Notes: a model not told the origin generated them from the letters alone. A stretch of DNA of 64,000 bases from Caulobacter sp. (GCA_030680355.1 JAUXVF010000012.1:36706-100705); one strand, 5' to 3'; counted from the stretch's first letter, positions 1 to 7,972 are shown. Program-made: numbers and translations.

Positions 1-257
1 CCGGGGGACGGCTCGCCTCATCCCCAATTAGATATGGAATCAATGGCGCTTTGAAAGGCCTGACGAGCCTCAGCGTGTCGGTTTGGCGTGGTCGTGATCG
101 GAAATCGCCTGTCCGGCGCGGCCTCGGAGCCGGTTTCACACGGCTTCATTCGGGGAAACCATGGCCGCTCGCGGGTCGCCGCCGCCCGACCGGCGGCTGA
201 GTCGGGGCGGCAGGCGCGAGCCGGGCGCGGGCCCTGGAGAGGGCGGGGTGCGGTCGA
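1..257. other. No gene recognised at left edge
   Basis: Open frames here on both strands read as arginine/proline-rich out-of-frame translations of GC-rich DNA and match no family I know. The first 60 bases are slightly AT-richer than the rest and could belong to the upstream region of a gene outside the window. I see no clear hairpin, promoter or RNA gene. Confidence 0.4.
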
Positions 258-1523
258 TCAATCCCGCTCTTCGCGACCCAGCGCCCGGCCGGTGACCACG
301 GCGCCCTTGCCAAATCGGGCCCGCAGGGCGTCGACGGCGGTTTCGCTCTTCAGGCTGCGCTGCTCGGCGTCGGCGAAGAAGTCGCCCTCCGCCGTCGCGG
401 CGTCGACGAAGTCCGACAGGCCGGCCCCGATCAGCCGGTAGGCGCGACCGGCCGGCTCCGCCGCCAGCAGCTCCCGGGCGACGCTGAACAGGGTCCGGGC
501 GGTCTGGGTCGGCATCGGCAGGGTGCGGCGGCGGGTGATGATGCGAAAGTCCGGCGTGCGCAGCTTCAGGGTGGCCACCCGCCCGGTCAGCCCTCCGGCG
601 CGCAGCTGGCGGGCGACCTTCTCGCACAACGGCCACAGCTGATCCTCGAGTTCAGCCGTCGTCGACAGGTCGTCAAAAAAGGTGGTCTCGGCGCTGATCG
701 TCTTGCGGCCCTGATCGGGATTGACCGCCCGGCTGTCCAGGCCGTGAGCCAGCCGGTGCAGGTGCAGGCCCTGGGCTCCGAAGCGGTCGGCCAGGTCGCG
801 CAGGTCGGCGGCGGCGATATCGCCGACCGTGCGCAGACCGGCCTTGTCCAGCGACGCTGCCAGCACCGGCCCGACGCCGGGCAGGATACGCGCCGGCCTG
901 GGCGCCAGCAGGGCCTGGGCCTCGTCCGCCCCGATCAGGGAAAACCCGCGCGGCTTGTCGAGTTCCGAGGCGATTTTGGCCAGGAATTTGTTGGCCGCCA
1001 GGCCGATGGAGACGGTCAGGCCGATCTCGGCCTCGATCTCCGCCTGCAGCCGGGCCAGCATCACCGCCGGCGGCGCGCCGTGCAGACGGGTGGTGCCCGA
1101 CAGATCGATCCAGGCCTCGTCCAGTGACAGCGGCTGAACCAGCGGCGTCAGGTCCCGCACCCTGGCGAAGATGCGTTTGCTTTCGGCGCGGTATTTGGCG
1201 AATTCCGGCGGCAGGATGACCGCCTGGGGACAGAGCTGGCGGGCCTTGAACATCGGCATGGCCGACCGCACGCCGCTCATCCGGGCGATATAACAGCAGG
1301 TGGTGACCACGCCGCGCTTGCCGCCGCCGACGATCAGGGGAACGTCGCGCAGTTCTGGCCGGTCGCGTTTCTCCACCGAGGCGTAGAAGGCGTCGCAGTC
1401 CAGATGCGCCATCGACAGGGTGGCCAGCGCCTCATGGAACAGCATCCGCGGAGAGCCACAGGCCGGGCATCGCCGACAGGCCTGCTCTCCCGTCCAGAAA
1501 CAGTCGCGGCAAAGGGCCTTCAT
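258..1523 (-). CDS. dinB: DNA polymerase IV (Y family) with N-terminal Cys cluster
   Basis: Error-prone Y-family polymerase for translesion synthesis, 421 aa. The catalytic palm starts near residue 38 with DCDAFYASVE, and the second acidic pair lies in SLDEAWIDL. Both carry the metal-binding carboxylates of the family. The chosen ATG adds about 37 residues before the usual DinB start. This extension holds five cysteines in CRDC and CRRCPAC arrangements, which looks like a small zinc-binding knuckle. A GC-rich frame extending a further 30 residues upstream has no support. The next gene upstream, a HAD hydrolase on the same strand, ends 34 bases before this start. A TATATAA box sits just upstream of the start codon. 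Family assignment is firm; the zinc role of the extension is inference. Confidence 0.93.
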   Translation of the reverse strand: MKALCRDCFWTGEQACRRCPACGSPRMLFHEALATLSMAHLDCDAFYASVEKRDRPELRDVPLIVGGGKRGVVTTCCYIARMSGVRSAMPMFKARQLCPQAVILPPEFAKYRAESKRIFARVRDLTPLVQPLSLDEAWIDLSGTTRLHGAPPAVMLARLQAEIEAEIGLTVSIGLAANKFLAKIASELDKPRGFSLIGADEAQALLAPRPARILPGVGPVLAASLDKAGLRTVGDIAAADLRDLADRFGAQGLHLHRLAHGLDSRAVNPDQGRKTISAETTFFDDLSTTAELEDQLWPLCEKVARQLRAGGLTGRVATLKLRTPDFRIITRRRTLPMPTQTARTLFSVARELLAAEPAGRAYRLIGAGLSDFVDAATAEGDFFADAEQRSLKSETAVDALRARFGKGAVVTGRALGREERD

Positions 1524-1529
1524 GGCGCG

Positions 1530-1537
1530 CTTATATA
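1530..1537 (-). promoter_or_regulatory. Possible -10 box for a leaderless dinB transcript
   Basis: Read on the minus strand, TATATAAG ends six bases before the dinB ATG, where a -10 element would sit for a transcript starting at or near the start codon. The only purine-rich GGAG lies 14 bases from the ATG, too far to be a normal ribosome binding site. Leaderless mRNAs are common in Caulobacterales. I find no convincing LexA operator beside it. Confidence 0.3.
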
Positions 1538-1557
1538 CTCCGGGCTGACGCGGGGCG

Positions 1558-2202
1558 TCAGACTGACCCGACCAGTGTCCCCAGCGCCGGCCCAAGCGTC
1601 GCCCAGTCCTCATGCAGGTCGTGGCGGTCCGGCGCCGTCGGCGCGAAGGGGCGCAGCCGATGGTCGGCGATGATCTGGAAACGGGCGACGCCCGGCGCGG
1701 TCTCGGCGGAGGACTCGAGATTGGGCAGCAGGTCGTCGATGAAGGCCGAGGCGCCAGTCGTCCGCGCCGCCATCGCGGCGATGGTCGGCCCCTTGAGTCC
1801 CGAGTTCAGGATCATCGGGTAGTCAAAACCATGCCGGGACAGCCAGCCGGTGCGTGATTCGAGGGCGTGGGCGGGGGCGTTGGTCAGAATCACCACCCCG
1901 GCCCCGGTCGACAGACTGGCCAGGGCGTCGGCCGCGCCGATCACCGGCTCGAGATCGTCAGCGCCGTCCTGGAAAAAGGAATCGAAGAGGGCCTTGCCGG
2001 TCTCGAAATCCAGATGTTCGGTTTCGCCTGGACGGTACAGGTTCTGGAACAGGGCGAACCGGTCGATGCGCATCTCGAACCCGCGCCGGGCGATGTAGCG
2101 CTCGAATCCGGCCATGAAATGGGCGAGCACTTCATCCACGTCCACGATCAGCAGAGGGGCTGTTGGACGGATGATCAGGTCTTCTGGGGTGACAGGCTGC
2201 AA
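1558..2202 (-). CDS. HAD-superfamily hydrolase
   Basis: A 214-aa protein with the HAD nucleophile motif near its N-terminus (LIVDVDEVLAHF, where the first Asp would be the nucleophile). It also has motif II (VVILTNAPAH), a conserved Lys region (GLKGPTIAAM) and a C-terminal acidic motif (SAFIDDLLPNLES). The motif order fits a phosphatase or nucleotidase-like hydrolase; the substrate cannot be told. The start is a TTG, because the nucleophile lies only about 20 residues in and no ATG or GTG is available before it. No good Shine-Dalgarno sequence is visible. It is divergent from divK and shares that promoter region. Confidence 0.72.
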   Translation of the reverse strand: MQPVTPEDLIIRPTAPLLIVDVDEVLAHFMAGFERYIARRGFEMRIDRFALFQNLYRPGETEHLDFETGKALFDSFFQDGADDLEPVIGAADALASLSTGAGVVILTNAPAHALESRTGWLSRHGFDYPMILNSGLKGPTIAAMAARTTGASAFIDDLLPNLESSAETAPGVARFQIIADHRLRPFAPTAPDRHDLHEDWATLGPALGTLVGSV

Positions 2203-2321
2203 GGTCGGCTCGCGAGGTTAGCTCGGGTTTAAGGATATTCCGTGATTACTGGCTCAAACACGAGGGCGGCGAATCTCTTGTTCGTGCGTCGATTCGTTTT
2301 GGTTAGGGTTGTGGGTCCGGA
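2203..2321 (+). promoter_or_regulatory. divK upstream region with CtrA-like and GANTC sites
   Basis: This AT-richer stretch between the divergent HAD gene and divK holds a near match to the CtrA box: TTAG-N7-TTAA at 2218-2232, one mismatch from TTAA-N7-TTAA. Two GANTC sites (GAATC at 2271 and GATTC at 2291) are 20 bases apart. GANTC is methylated by CcrM in Caulobacterales and is read by GcrA. The combination suggests cell-cycle control of divK-pleD, as known in Caulobacter. That these particular sites work is inference. Confidence 0.5.
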
Positions 2322-2687
2322 ATGGCCAAGAAGGTCCTCATCGTCGAGGATAATGAGCTTAACATGAAGCTCTTCCACGACCTGCTCGATGCTCAGGGCT
2401 ACGAGACGTTGCAGACCCGCGAGGGTTTGCAGGCGCTCTCCCTGGCGCGCGAACATCGCCCCGACCTGATTTTGATGGATATCCAGCTGCCTGAGATCTC
2501 GGGGCTGGAGGTCACCAAATGGCTGAAGGAAGACGACGAGCTCAGCCATATTCCGGTTGTCGCCGTCACCGCCTTCGCCATGAAGGGCGACGAGGAGCGG
2601 ATCCGGGAAGGGGGCTGCGAGGCCTATATTTCCAAACCCATTTCGGTGTCGCACTTCCTGGACACCATTCGCCGGCTGCTGGACTAG
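2322..2687 (+). CDS. divK: Single-domain response regulator DivK
   Basis: A stand-alone receiver domain of 121 aa with the acidic pocket (VEDNE), phosphoacceptor Asp53 (LMDIQLPE), switch Thr in AVTAF, and the conserved Lys in ISKPIS. The helix alpha-1 region [12 protein letters not shown] and the stretch [16 protein letters not shown] match my memory of Caulobacter DivK almost residue for residue. DivK is phosphorylated by DivJ and dephosphorylated by PleC. It acts on DivL-CckA and PleD to set polarity and CtrA activity. It is followed after 10 bases by pleD, so the two form an operon. It is only four residues shorter than the Caulobacter protein as I remember it. Confidence 0.97.
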   Translation: MAKKVLIVEDNELNMKLFHDLLDAQGYETLQTREGLQALSLAREHRPDLILMDIQLPEISGLEVTKWLKEDDELSHIPVVAVTAFAMKGDEERIREGGCEAYISKPISVSHFLDTIRRLLD

Positions 2688-2697
2688 GGACTGACCG

Positions 2698-4062
2698 ATG
2701 AGCGCGCGCATTCTTGTCGTCGACGACATCGAAGCCAACGTCAAACTGCTCGAGGCCAAGCTTTCCGCCGAGTATTACGAGGTGCTGACCGCCTACGACG
2801 GCCCTACGGCGCTGGCCATCGCGGCGGCGGAATCGCCCGATATCATCCTGCTCGACATCATGATGCCCGGCATGGACGGCTTCGCCGTCTGCCAGCGGCT
2901 CAAGGACGACCCGTTGACGCGGCACATCCCGGTGGTTCTGGTCACCGCCCTCGACGGGCGGTCGGACCGGATCCAGGGGCTGGAGGCCGGCGCCGACGAA
3001 TTTCTGACCAAGCCGATCGACGACGTCATGCTGTTCGCCCGCGTGCGCAGCCTCACCCGGCTGAAACAGGTCATGGACGAGCTGCGCGCTCGCGAGGCCT
3101 CCGGTCGGCGCATCGGCGTCATCGCCGGCGTCGCGGCCCGGCTGGGCGGCTCCGGCGGCCGGGTGCTGATCGTCGATGACAACGAGCGCCAGGCGCAGCG
3201 CCTGAGCGCCGAGCTCGGCGTCGAACACCGGCCGGTGATCGAGACCGACGCGGAAAAGGCCCACCTGACCGCGCGCGGACCGGTGGATTTGATCATCGTC
3301 AATGCGGCGGCCCGCGGCTTTGACGGGCTGCGTTTCGCCGCCGCCATCCGCTCCGACGAGGCGACCCGGCATCTGCCGATCCTGGCGATTGTCGATCCGG
3401 ACGACCGGACGCGGCTGATCAAGGCGCTGGAACTGGGCGTCAACGACCTGCTGATCAAACCCATCGATCCCGAGGAGATGGCCGCCCGCGCCCGGACCCA
3501 GATCCGCCGAAAGCGCTACACCGATTTCCTGCGCGACAACCTCGACCATTCCCTGGAGCTGGCGGTCACCGACCAACTCACCGGCCTGCATAACCGCCGG
3601 TACATGGAAGGGCAGCTGGAAGCGCTGGTGAAACGCGCCGTGCATGGCGGCGATCCGGTGGCGGCCCTGATGATCGACATCGATCACTTCAAGAAGATCA
3701 ACGACAACTTCGGTCATGACGTCGGCGATCAGGTGCTGCGGGAATTCGCCGTGCGGCTGGCCTCGAATGTGCGGGCCATTGATCTGCCCTGCCGCTATGG
3801 CGGGGAGGAATTCACGGTGATCATGCCCGGCGCCGCCCTTGAAGACGCCCAACGGGTGGCCGAACGGATTCGCCTGCATGTGGCCGGTTCACCGTTCAGG
3901 GTGGTCGAGGGTCGTGAATTGCTGACCGTGACCATTTCCATCGGCGTCGCCGCGACGCTTGGCGAGGGCGACACGCCCGAAGCCCTGCTCAAACGGGCGG
4001 ACGAGGCGGTCTATGAGGCCAAGGCCGCGGGCCGCAACTGCGTCATCGCCCACGCGGCCTGA
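2698..4062 (+). CDS. pleD: Diguanylate cyclase response regulator PleD
   Basis: A 454-aa protein with the layout REC1 (1-125), REC2 (about 153-270) and GGDEF (about 285-454). REC1 keeps phosphoacceptor Asp53 (LLDIMMPGMDG). REC2 has an acidic pocket but Asn in place of the acceptor (LIIVNAAARG), so it is an adaptor domain as in Caulobacter PleD. The active loop GGEEF is at 368-372, and the RAID motif just before it (RxxD) is the product-binding inhibitory site. Phosphorylated PleD dimerises and makes cyclic di-GMP, driving the swarmer-to-stalked transition at the cell pole. It follows divK by 10 bases. Confidence 0.97.
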   Translation: MSARILVVDDIEANVKLLEAKLSAEYYEVLTAYDGPTALAIAAAESPDIILLDIMMPGMDGFAVCQRLKDDPLTRHIPVVLVTALDGRSDRIQGLEAGADEFLTKPIDDVMLFARVRSLTRLKQVMDELRAREASGRRIGVIAGVAARLGGSGGRVLIVDDNERQAQRLSAELGVEHRPVIETDAEKAHLTARGPVDLIIVNAAARGFDGLRFAAAIRSDEATRHLPILAIVDPDDRTRLIKALELGVNDLLIKPIDPEEMAARARTQIRRKRYTDFLRDNLDHSLELAVTDQLTGLHNRRYMEGQLEALVKRAVHGGDPVAALMIDIDHFKKINDNFGHDVGDQVLREFAVRLASNVRAIDLPCRYGGEEFTVIMPGAALEDAQRVAERIRLHVAGSPFRVVEGRELLTVTISIGVAATLGEGDTPEALLKRADEAVYEAKAAGRNCVIAHAA

Positions 4063-4087
4063 CGCCAGACGGCGTTCCAGATAGCAG

Positions 4088-4113
4088 AAAGCCCGGCGCT
4101 GAGGCCGGGCTTT
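4088..4113. terminator. Bidirectional hairpin between pleD and rpmG
   Basis: A perfect 10-bp inverted repeat (AAAGCCCGGC and its complement) with a 6-base loop lies between two convergent genes. The A and T ends make short U runs on both strands, fitting a two-way intrinsic terminator for pleD and rpmG. Confidence 0.8.
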
Positions 4114-4141
4114 CCATAGATCTTACAGGGGCTTGTGACCC

Positions 4142-4309
4142 TTATTTGATCTTGCCTTCTTTGAATTCGACATGTTTGCGCACGACCGGATCGTACTTCT
4201 TCAGCACGAGTTTCTCGGTCATGGTGCGGGCGTTCTTCTTGGCGACGTAGAAGAAGCCGGTGTCCGCCGTCGAGTTGAGGCGGATCTTGATGGAAGCCGG
4301 TTTGGCCAT
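4142..4309 (-). CDS. rpmG: 50S ribosomal protein L33
   Basis: A 55-aa basic protein that starts [20 protein letters not shown] and ends KEGKIK. It contains [20 protein letters not shown], typical of the cysteine-free (zinc-independent) alphaproteobacterial L33. It is part of the large ribosomal subunit near the E site. It is convergent with pleD, and a shared terminator hairpin separates them. The pleD-rpmG neighbourhood is the same as I remember in Caulobacter. The absence of the CxxC pairs means this form does not need zinc. Confidence 0.95.
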   Translation of the reverse strand: MAKPASIKIRLNSTADTGFFYVAKKNARTMTEKLVLKKYDPVVRKHVEFKEGKIK

Positions 4310-4384
4310 CGATAGAATCCTTCGGTAGCCGCGTGGGCCGAAACTGAGAGGCGCGGAACATACTCATCGTCACCGCGAAGTCAA

Positions 4385-4969
4385 TCACACCAGCGGCCGC
4401 ACCCGCGTGGTTCCGGCGCGATAGGTCATCAGGAAGGGCGGGGCGCTGGTCTGCAACGATCGCAGCACCGCCTCGGTAATGTCGTAGATCGGCAGCCGAA
4501 GGGCTTCATCAAGCGGCCGCCAGGCCAGATCGGCCAGTTCGCTGCTGTCGGCGGCCTCGCCCTGGGCCAGTTCGGCGTCGGCCAGGAAGAACCGGGCGTG
4601 GAACCGGACCGGGCTGTTGGTCGGGGTGATGGCCCGAGCCGCCACGGTCAGGGGGGCATGGTCGGCGGGCAGGATCAGACCGGTTTCCTCGGTGGTCTCC
4701 CGCAGGGCGGCGGTGGCCAGGGCCGCGGCCAGGCGGGGTTCGGCGGCCATCCGCCGGACGCAGGCCTCGGCCAGGGCGCCGGCCACGGGCTGGTCGAAAT
4801 CGGCGCGGTCGACCCGGCCGCCGGGGAAGACGAAAACATCGGGCGCGAACCGGGACCTGGCCGGCCGCCGCCCCATCAACACCCGAGGCCCCGCCGCCAT
4901 ATGACGCAGGAGGACCAGGCTGGCGGCGTCACGCGGCCGCACCGGCCGGACGGCAGGCGCAGCGGTCAC
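4385..4969 (-). CDS. Nudix hydrolase (second of a tandem pair)
   Basis: A 194-aa Nudix protein. The Nudix helix reads ALRETTEETGL, with the REx2EExG metal-binding core, preceded by VFPGGRVDRADF about 38 residues earlier. The family cleaves nucleoside diphosphates linked to another moiety (NTPs, NDP-sugars, CoA and others); the substrate cannot be told. The spacer between FPGG and the Nudix helix is longer than the classic 23-residue box, as also in its neighbour. The GTG start overlaps the stop of the upstream Nudix gene (GTGA), so translation is probably coupled. The two proteins share layout and motifs and look like an old duplication. Confidence 0.85.
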   Translation of the reverse strand: MTAAPAVRPVRPRDAASLVLLRHMAAGPRVLMGRRPARSRFAPDVFVFPGGRVDRADFDQPVAGALAEACVRRMAAEPRLAAALATAALRETTEETGLILPADHAPLTVAARAITPTNSPVRFHARFFLADAELAQGEAADSSELADLAWRPLDEALRLPIYDITEAVLRSLQTSAPPFLMTYRAGTTRVRPLV

Positions 4970-5745
4970 AGGTGCTCCAGTCGACGCGCGCCGTTCATGA
5001 ACCGCATGAAGGGTACGGGACGGTTTCCGGTCGCCAGTCGCTCGGCGACCTCCTGAACCACGAAACGGGTGATGTTGGGCAGGTCCAGCGCCAGGGCCTC
5101 GTCGAGATTGACCCATTCGATCTCGTCCAGCTCGCCGCAGTCGGGCCGCCGCTCCAGGCTGAGCAGCGCCTCGGCCTCGGCCATGAAGAAGCGGGCGTCG
5201 AACCGGCGCGGCCGATAGGGCGGGGTGATGGCCCGGGCGACGAAGTCCAGGGCCGACAGGTCGGGCAGGGCGCCGATCTCGAGAAACTCGCGCCAGCCGC
5301 CGACGCCGGGCCGGGGCGGCGCGGATTTGGCCAGCAGCAGCCCGGCCTCCTCGAAGGTCTCGCGGACGGCGGCCATGGCCAGGGCGTGGGGCAGGCGGGG
5401 GCTGGCGTGGCGGGCGGTCAGGGCCAGTTTCGCCTCGACCTCGGGCGTCAGATCGTTGGCCGAGGGGGCGGTGAAGTCGCCGCGGTCGACGCGCCCCCCC
5501 GGAAACACCCATTTGTCCGGCATGAAGGCGTGGCCGCGATTGCGGCGGCCCATCAGCAGGCGCGGCTTCTTCGCGTCGCGCCGCACAACGATCAGGGTCG
5601 CGGCGTGACGGATCCGCGGTCGGGCCTGGCCCGCCTCGCGCATGGCGCCGTCGCTGCGGGGATCATAGCTGGGGTCGAGCACCGGTCCGGTCATGTCGTC
5701 AGCATAGACCCTGGCGGGCGTCTGGGAATGGTGACCCCGCGTCAC
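4966..5745 (-). CDS. Nudix hydrolase (first of a tandem pair)
   Basis: A Nudix protein of up to 259 aa. It has LLMGRRNRGHAFMPDKWVFP followed by GGRVDRGDF, then the helix AVRETFEEAGLLL with the REx2EExG core. The GTG start at 5745 overlaps the stop of the upstream DUF4424 gene and has a GAGGAA sequence four bases before it. An ATG at 5694 (MTGPVLDPSY) is an alternative that removes 17 low-complexity residues. The long insert between GG and the helix resembles NUDT7/8/19-like CoA-pyrophosphatase relatives more than MutT, but this is only an impression. It is in an operon with the downstream Nudix gene. Confidence 0.82.
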   Translation of the reverse strand: MTRGHHSQTPARVYADDMTGPVLDPSYDPRSDGAMREAGQARPRIRHAATLIVVRRDAKKPRLLMGRRNRGHAFMPDKWVFPGGRVDRGDFTAPSANDLTPEVEAKLALTARHASPRLPHALAMAAVRETFEEAGLLLAKSAPPRPGVGGWREFLEIGALPDLSALDFVARAITPPYRPRRFDARFFMAEAEALLSLERRPDCGELDEIEWVNLDEALALDLPNITRFVVQEVAERLATGNRPVPFMRFMNGARRLEHL

Positions 5746-6752
5746 TCTTCCTCGGGGAGGGGTTTGAGGATCAGCACGTCGAGATCGTGGTCGGGCGTCC
5801 AGTTGGTCTTGCGCACCTCGAACAGGGTCGGCCCGATCTTGCTCACGCCGCTGGCGCAGAAGCTGACCAGGCTGTCGGCCGAGCCCTTGTCGATCACCAT
5901 CCGGAAATCGCCGATCGGCTTGGCCCAGTTGCCGCCGGTCTTGAGGATGTAGGCGATGCGCTCCTCGGTCAGCAGGGCGTAGCCCTCGGGATTGGCGCGC
6001 CGCGCGGCCCCGGCCAGGAAGGCCTTGTCGATACAGTATCGCGCCTGGGTCGCTGGCCAGGTCTCGTCGGTCTCGAAACCCGGAACGCCGAACAGGGTGC
6101 CCGCGGAATAGCCGACCACGGGCCGGTAGTGGTGCTCGACCACGACCTCGCGGCCGGCCGGAAAGGTCTGTTCCCAGTGAAACGCCGCCCGCAGCGTCCA
6201 GGCCGGGGCCAGATGGCGCTCCCAGCCCTGGCCGGCGTCGTATTCGTCGACGATGGCCAGTCCCAGCGCCACGGCCTCGTCCTGTCGGGCCTGGGGCAGG
6301 GCGTCGAGGGCCGGGGCGACGCTGTCCAGATACAGGGCCAGGGGAATGCCGTTGGCGGTCAGCCAGGCCGTCCGGTCGACCTCGCCCACGAAGGCCCTCT
6401 GATCGACGGCCATGGCCGCCGGCTTGCCGTCGACCAGGGTGGCGAATCCCAGCGGATTGGTCGGGCTCTCGCTGTCGGGGATGCCGTTGGGCTCATAGGC
6501 GAACGACGGCCCGCCCAGATCCGGCAGCGGAAAAGCCACCCGCGTGGTGACGTCGGCGCCGGACGTGTTGATGAAGACGTAGCGGACACGGATCTCGTCG
6601 GCCGAGATGTAGAGGTCCTCGGAGCGCATCTCGATGGCCTCAGAGCGGGTCAGGACCAGGCCGCCGGCGGCCAGTTCAGCCGAGGAGTCATTGGCCAGGG
6701 CCGGGCCGGCGAGGGCGGCGGTCAGCGTCAGGGCGAGCAGGGCGCGTTTCAT
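5742..6752 (-). CDS. DUF4424-type secreted protein
   Basis: A 336-aa protein that starts MKRALLALTLTAALAGPALA, a clean Sec signal peptide with an AxA cleavage site, so the mature protein should be periplasmic. The mature start NDSSAELAAGGLVLTRSEAI and the following MRSEDLYIS and VRYVFINTSG are, from memory, typical of DUF4424 proteins, whose function is unknown. Two cysteines in the C-terminal half (RYCIDK and SFCASG) could form a disulfide. The start is chosen because GGGAGA lies eight bases upstream and the signal peptide begins there; a 64-residue upstream extension is rejected. It overlaps the following Nudix gene by four bases. Confidence 0.78.
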   Translation of the reverse strand: MKRALLALTLTAALAGPALANDSSAELAAGGLVLTRSEAIEMRSEDLYISADEIRVRYVFINTSGADVTTRVAFPLPDLGGPSFAYEPNGIPDSESPTNPLGFATLVDGKPAAMAVDQRAFVGEVDRTAWLTANGIPLALYLDSVAPALDALPQARQDEAVALGLAIVDEYDAGQGWERHLAPAWTLRAAFHWEQTFPAGREVVVEHHYRPVVGYSAGTLFGVPGFETDETWPATQARYCIDKAFLAGAARRANPEGYALLTEERIAYILKTGGNWAKPIGDFRMVIDKGSADSLVSFCASGVSKIGPTLFEVRKTNWTPDHDLDVLILKPLPEEE

Positions 6753-6804
6753 GAGCAGGTCTCCCGAGGCAGGGACGCTAGCACAGGCCGACGGCGACGG
6801 AAGC

Positions 6805-7209
6805 TCAGACGGCCGTCGCCGTTGACCGCGCCTTCGCCGTCTCCGCGCCCAGATAATTGAGCTCAACGGTGATGCCGTTGGGGTCCTGTAGGAACAGCTG
6901 TTTGATCGGGGCGCCGGGCACGCCGATCTCACGGAAGGCGACACCCAGGCCGGTCAGCCGCGCCTTGGCCGCTTCCAGGTCGTCGATGGCGAAGGCGACA
7001 TGGTTCAGCGTCGCCTGGTCGGAGCCGACGCCCTGCGCCGACCGGCTCATCAGATGAACCACCGGCCGGTCGCCGGCGTAGAGCCAGTGCCCGTCAAACG
7101 GAAACGCCGGCCGCCAGCGCTCGGTCAGCCCCATGACATCGCGCCAGAAGTCGCGCGTGTGGGTCAGCAGCGGGGTGGCGATATTGATGTGGTCGAGGTC
7201 GCGGATCAT
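6805..7209 (-). CDS. VOC (glyoxalase/dioxygenase) family protein
   Basis: A 134-aa single-module VOC protein. It starts MIRDLDHINIATP with the metal-ligand His of the first beta-alpha-beta-beta-beta unit, has LNHVAFAIDDLE in the middle and ends with the conserved FLQDPNGITVELNY, which supplies the Glu ligand. Members include glyoxalase I, fosfomycin-resistance enzymes and extradiol dioxygenases. The substrate cannot be told from this sequence. It stands alone, 52 bases upstream of the DUF4424 start and on the same strand. Confidence 0.82.
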   Translation of the reverse strand: MIRDLDHINIATPLLTHTRDFWRDVMGLTERWRPAFPFDGHWLYAGDRPVVHLMSRSAQGVGSDQATLNHVAFAIDDLEAAKARLTGLGVAFREIGVPGAPIKQLFLQDPNGITVELNYLGAETAKARSTATAV

Positions 7210-7296
7210 GGGGATCGACGGCGGGAAATGCCCCGCAATTGGCGGCTGAACGGCAGGGGTTGCTCGCGATCTTCGTAGCTTTGCCGATGGAGCACC

Positions 7297-7725
7297 CTAT
7301 CCGGCCCCGCCATTGATCGTTGCGAAAACTCCAAGAAGATCAACGCCAGCGGCTGCGAGGATCATCGCAACGGCAATGAGAACTATCGTATAGATAGCGT
7401 TCGCGGCCATCCCTTGCGCGATACTCTTCAACAAAGTGCCCCTGAGGGCTTCCTCTACGATTTCTGGACGAGCGTCCGACACGACGCCATTGGCGAACTG
7501 GGCAAGGACTCCGCTGGCCTGAGCCGCGAATGCATCAATGGTCTGCGGAGTGTAGGCAGAGACATAGGCGCCGACCTCCGCAGGCCGCGGCGCCCGCCCG
7601 TGATCGGCCTCGAATTTGCGGACCCATTCCCGCTTGGCCGTCTTGTAGAGGCCGTAGGCAATGAAGCCCTGCACCTTGTTGTCGCCTTGATCGACAAGGC
7701 GTTCGTACATCGTATTGTGCGTCAT
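7297..7725 (-). CDS. Small membrane-anchored protein of unknown function
   Basis: A 142-aa protein I do not recognise. The N-terminal 90 residues are soluble and charged, with a motif-like run FIAYGLYKTAKREW, then HGRAPRPAEV and a segment EALRGTLLKSIAQGM. The C-terminus is a long hydrophobic stretch (about residues 105-138, ANAIYTIVLIAVAMILAAAG) that should span the membrane once or twice. Its ATG overlaps the stop of the 62-aa gene before it (ATGA), so the two are translated together. By eye the DNA is clearly less GC-rich than the flanking genes, which suggests acquisition. A toxin, immunity or stress role is possible, but nothing in the sequence proves it. Confidence 0.7.
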   Translation of the reverse strand: MTHNTMYERLVDQGDNKVQGFIAYGLYKTAKREWVRKFEADHGRAPRPAEVGAYVSAYTPQTIDAFAAQASGVLAQFANGVVSDARPEIVEEALRGTLLKSIAQGMAANAIYTIVLIAVAMILAAAGVDLLGVFATINGGAG

Positions 7726-7910
7726 CGTTTCGGAGGTGTCGGCGGGTGACTTATCGCGTTTTCAAGCGCGGTGTTCGCTCGGTCAGAAGCCTTGTCATAG
7801 GTGCTGCCGGCCATCACGCCTGCTTTCCAGGCGCCGCTCTTGGCATCGCGAAACACGCCCGATTTGGGCGAAGCAGGAGGTGCTCGGTCGACGGAGAATC
7901 TCTTGGGCAT
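7722..7910 (-). CDS. 62-aa basic protein, first gene of an unknown two-gene unit
   Basis: A 62-aa protein starting MPKRFSVDRAPPASPKSG, with GVFRDAKSGAWKAGVMAG in the middle and a proline-rich end (HPPTPPKR). It is rich in Lys, Arg and Pro and has no membrane segment. The ATG is chosen over an in-frame GTG five codons upstream because GGAG lies seven bases before it. Its stop codon overlaps the start of the membrane protein gene (ATGA). The RDAKSG core resembles small hypothetical proteins of mobile DNA that carry RDAxTGxF, but that is only a loose likeness. The function is unknown. Confidence 0.6.
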   Translation of the reverse strand: MPKRFSVDRAPPASPKSGVFRDAKSGAWKAGVMAGSTYDKASDRANTALENAISHPPTPPKR

Positions 7911-7972
7911 TTTTGAACTCCACACTCAACTTAGGCGGGATTGTGGAAAATTGCGAGTCGGCTACGGAGCCT

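Noticed and set aside
2566..3879. Long open frame antisense to pleD (437 codons, minus strand)
   Set aside because: It lies wholly across divK and pleD in the other strand, and its Gly/His/Gln/Asp-rich translation is typical of antisense frames in GC-rich DNA.
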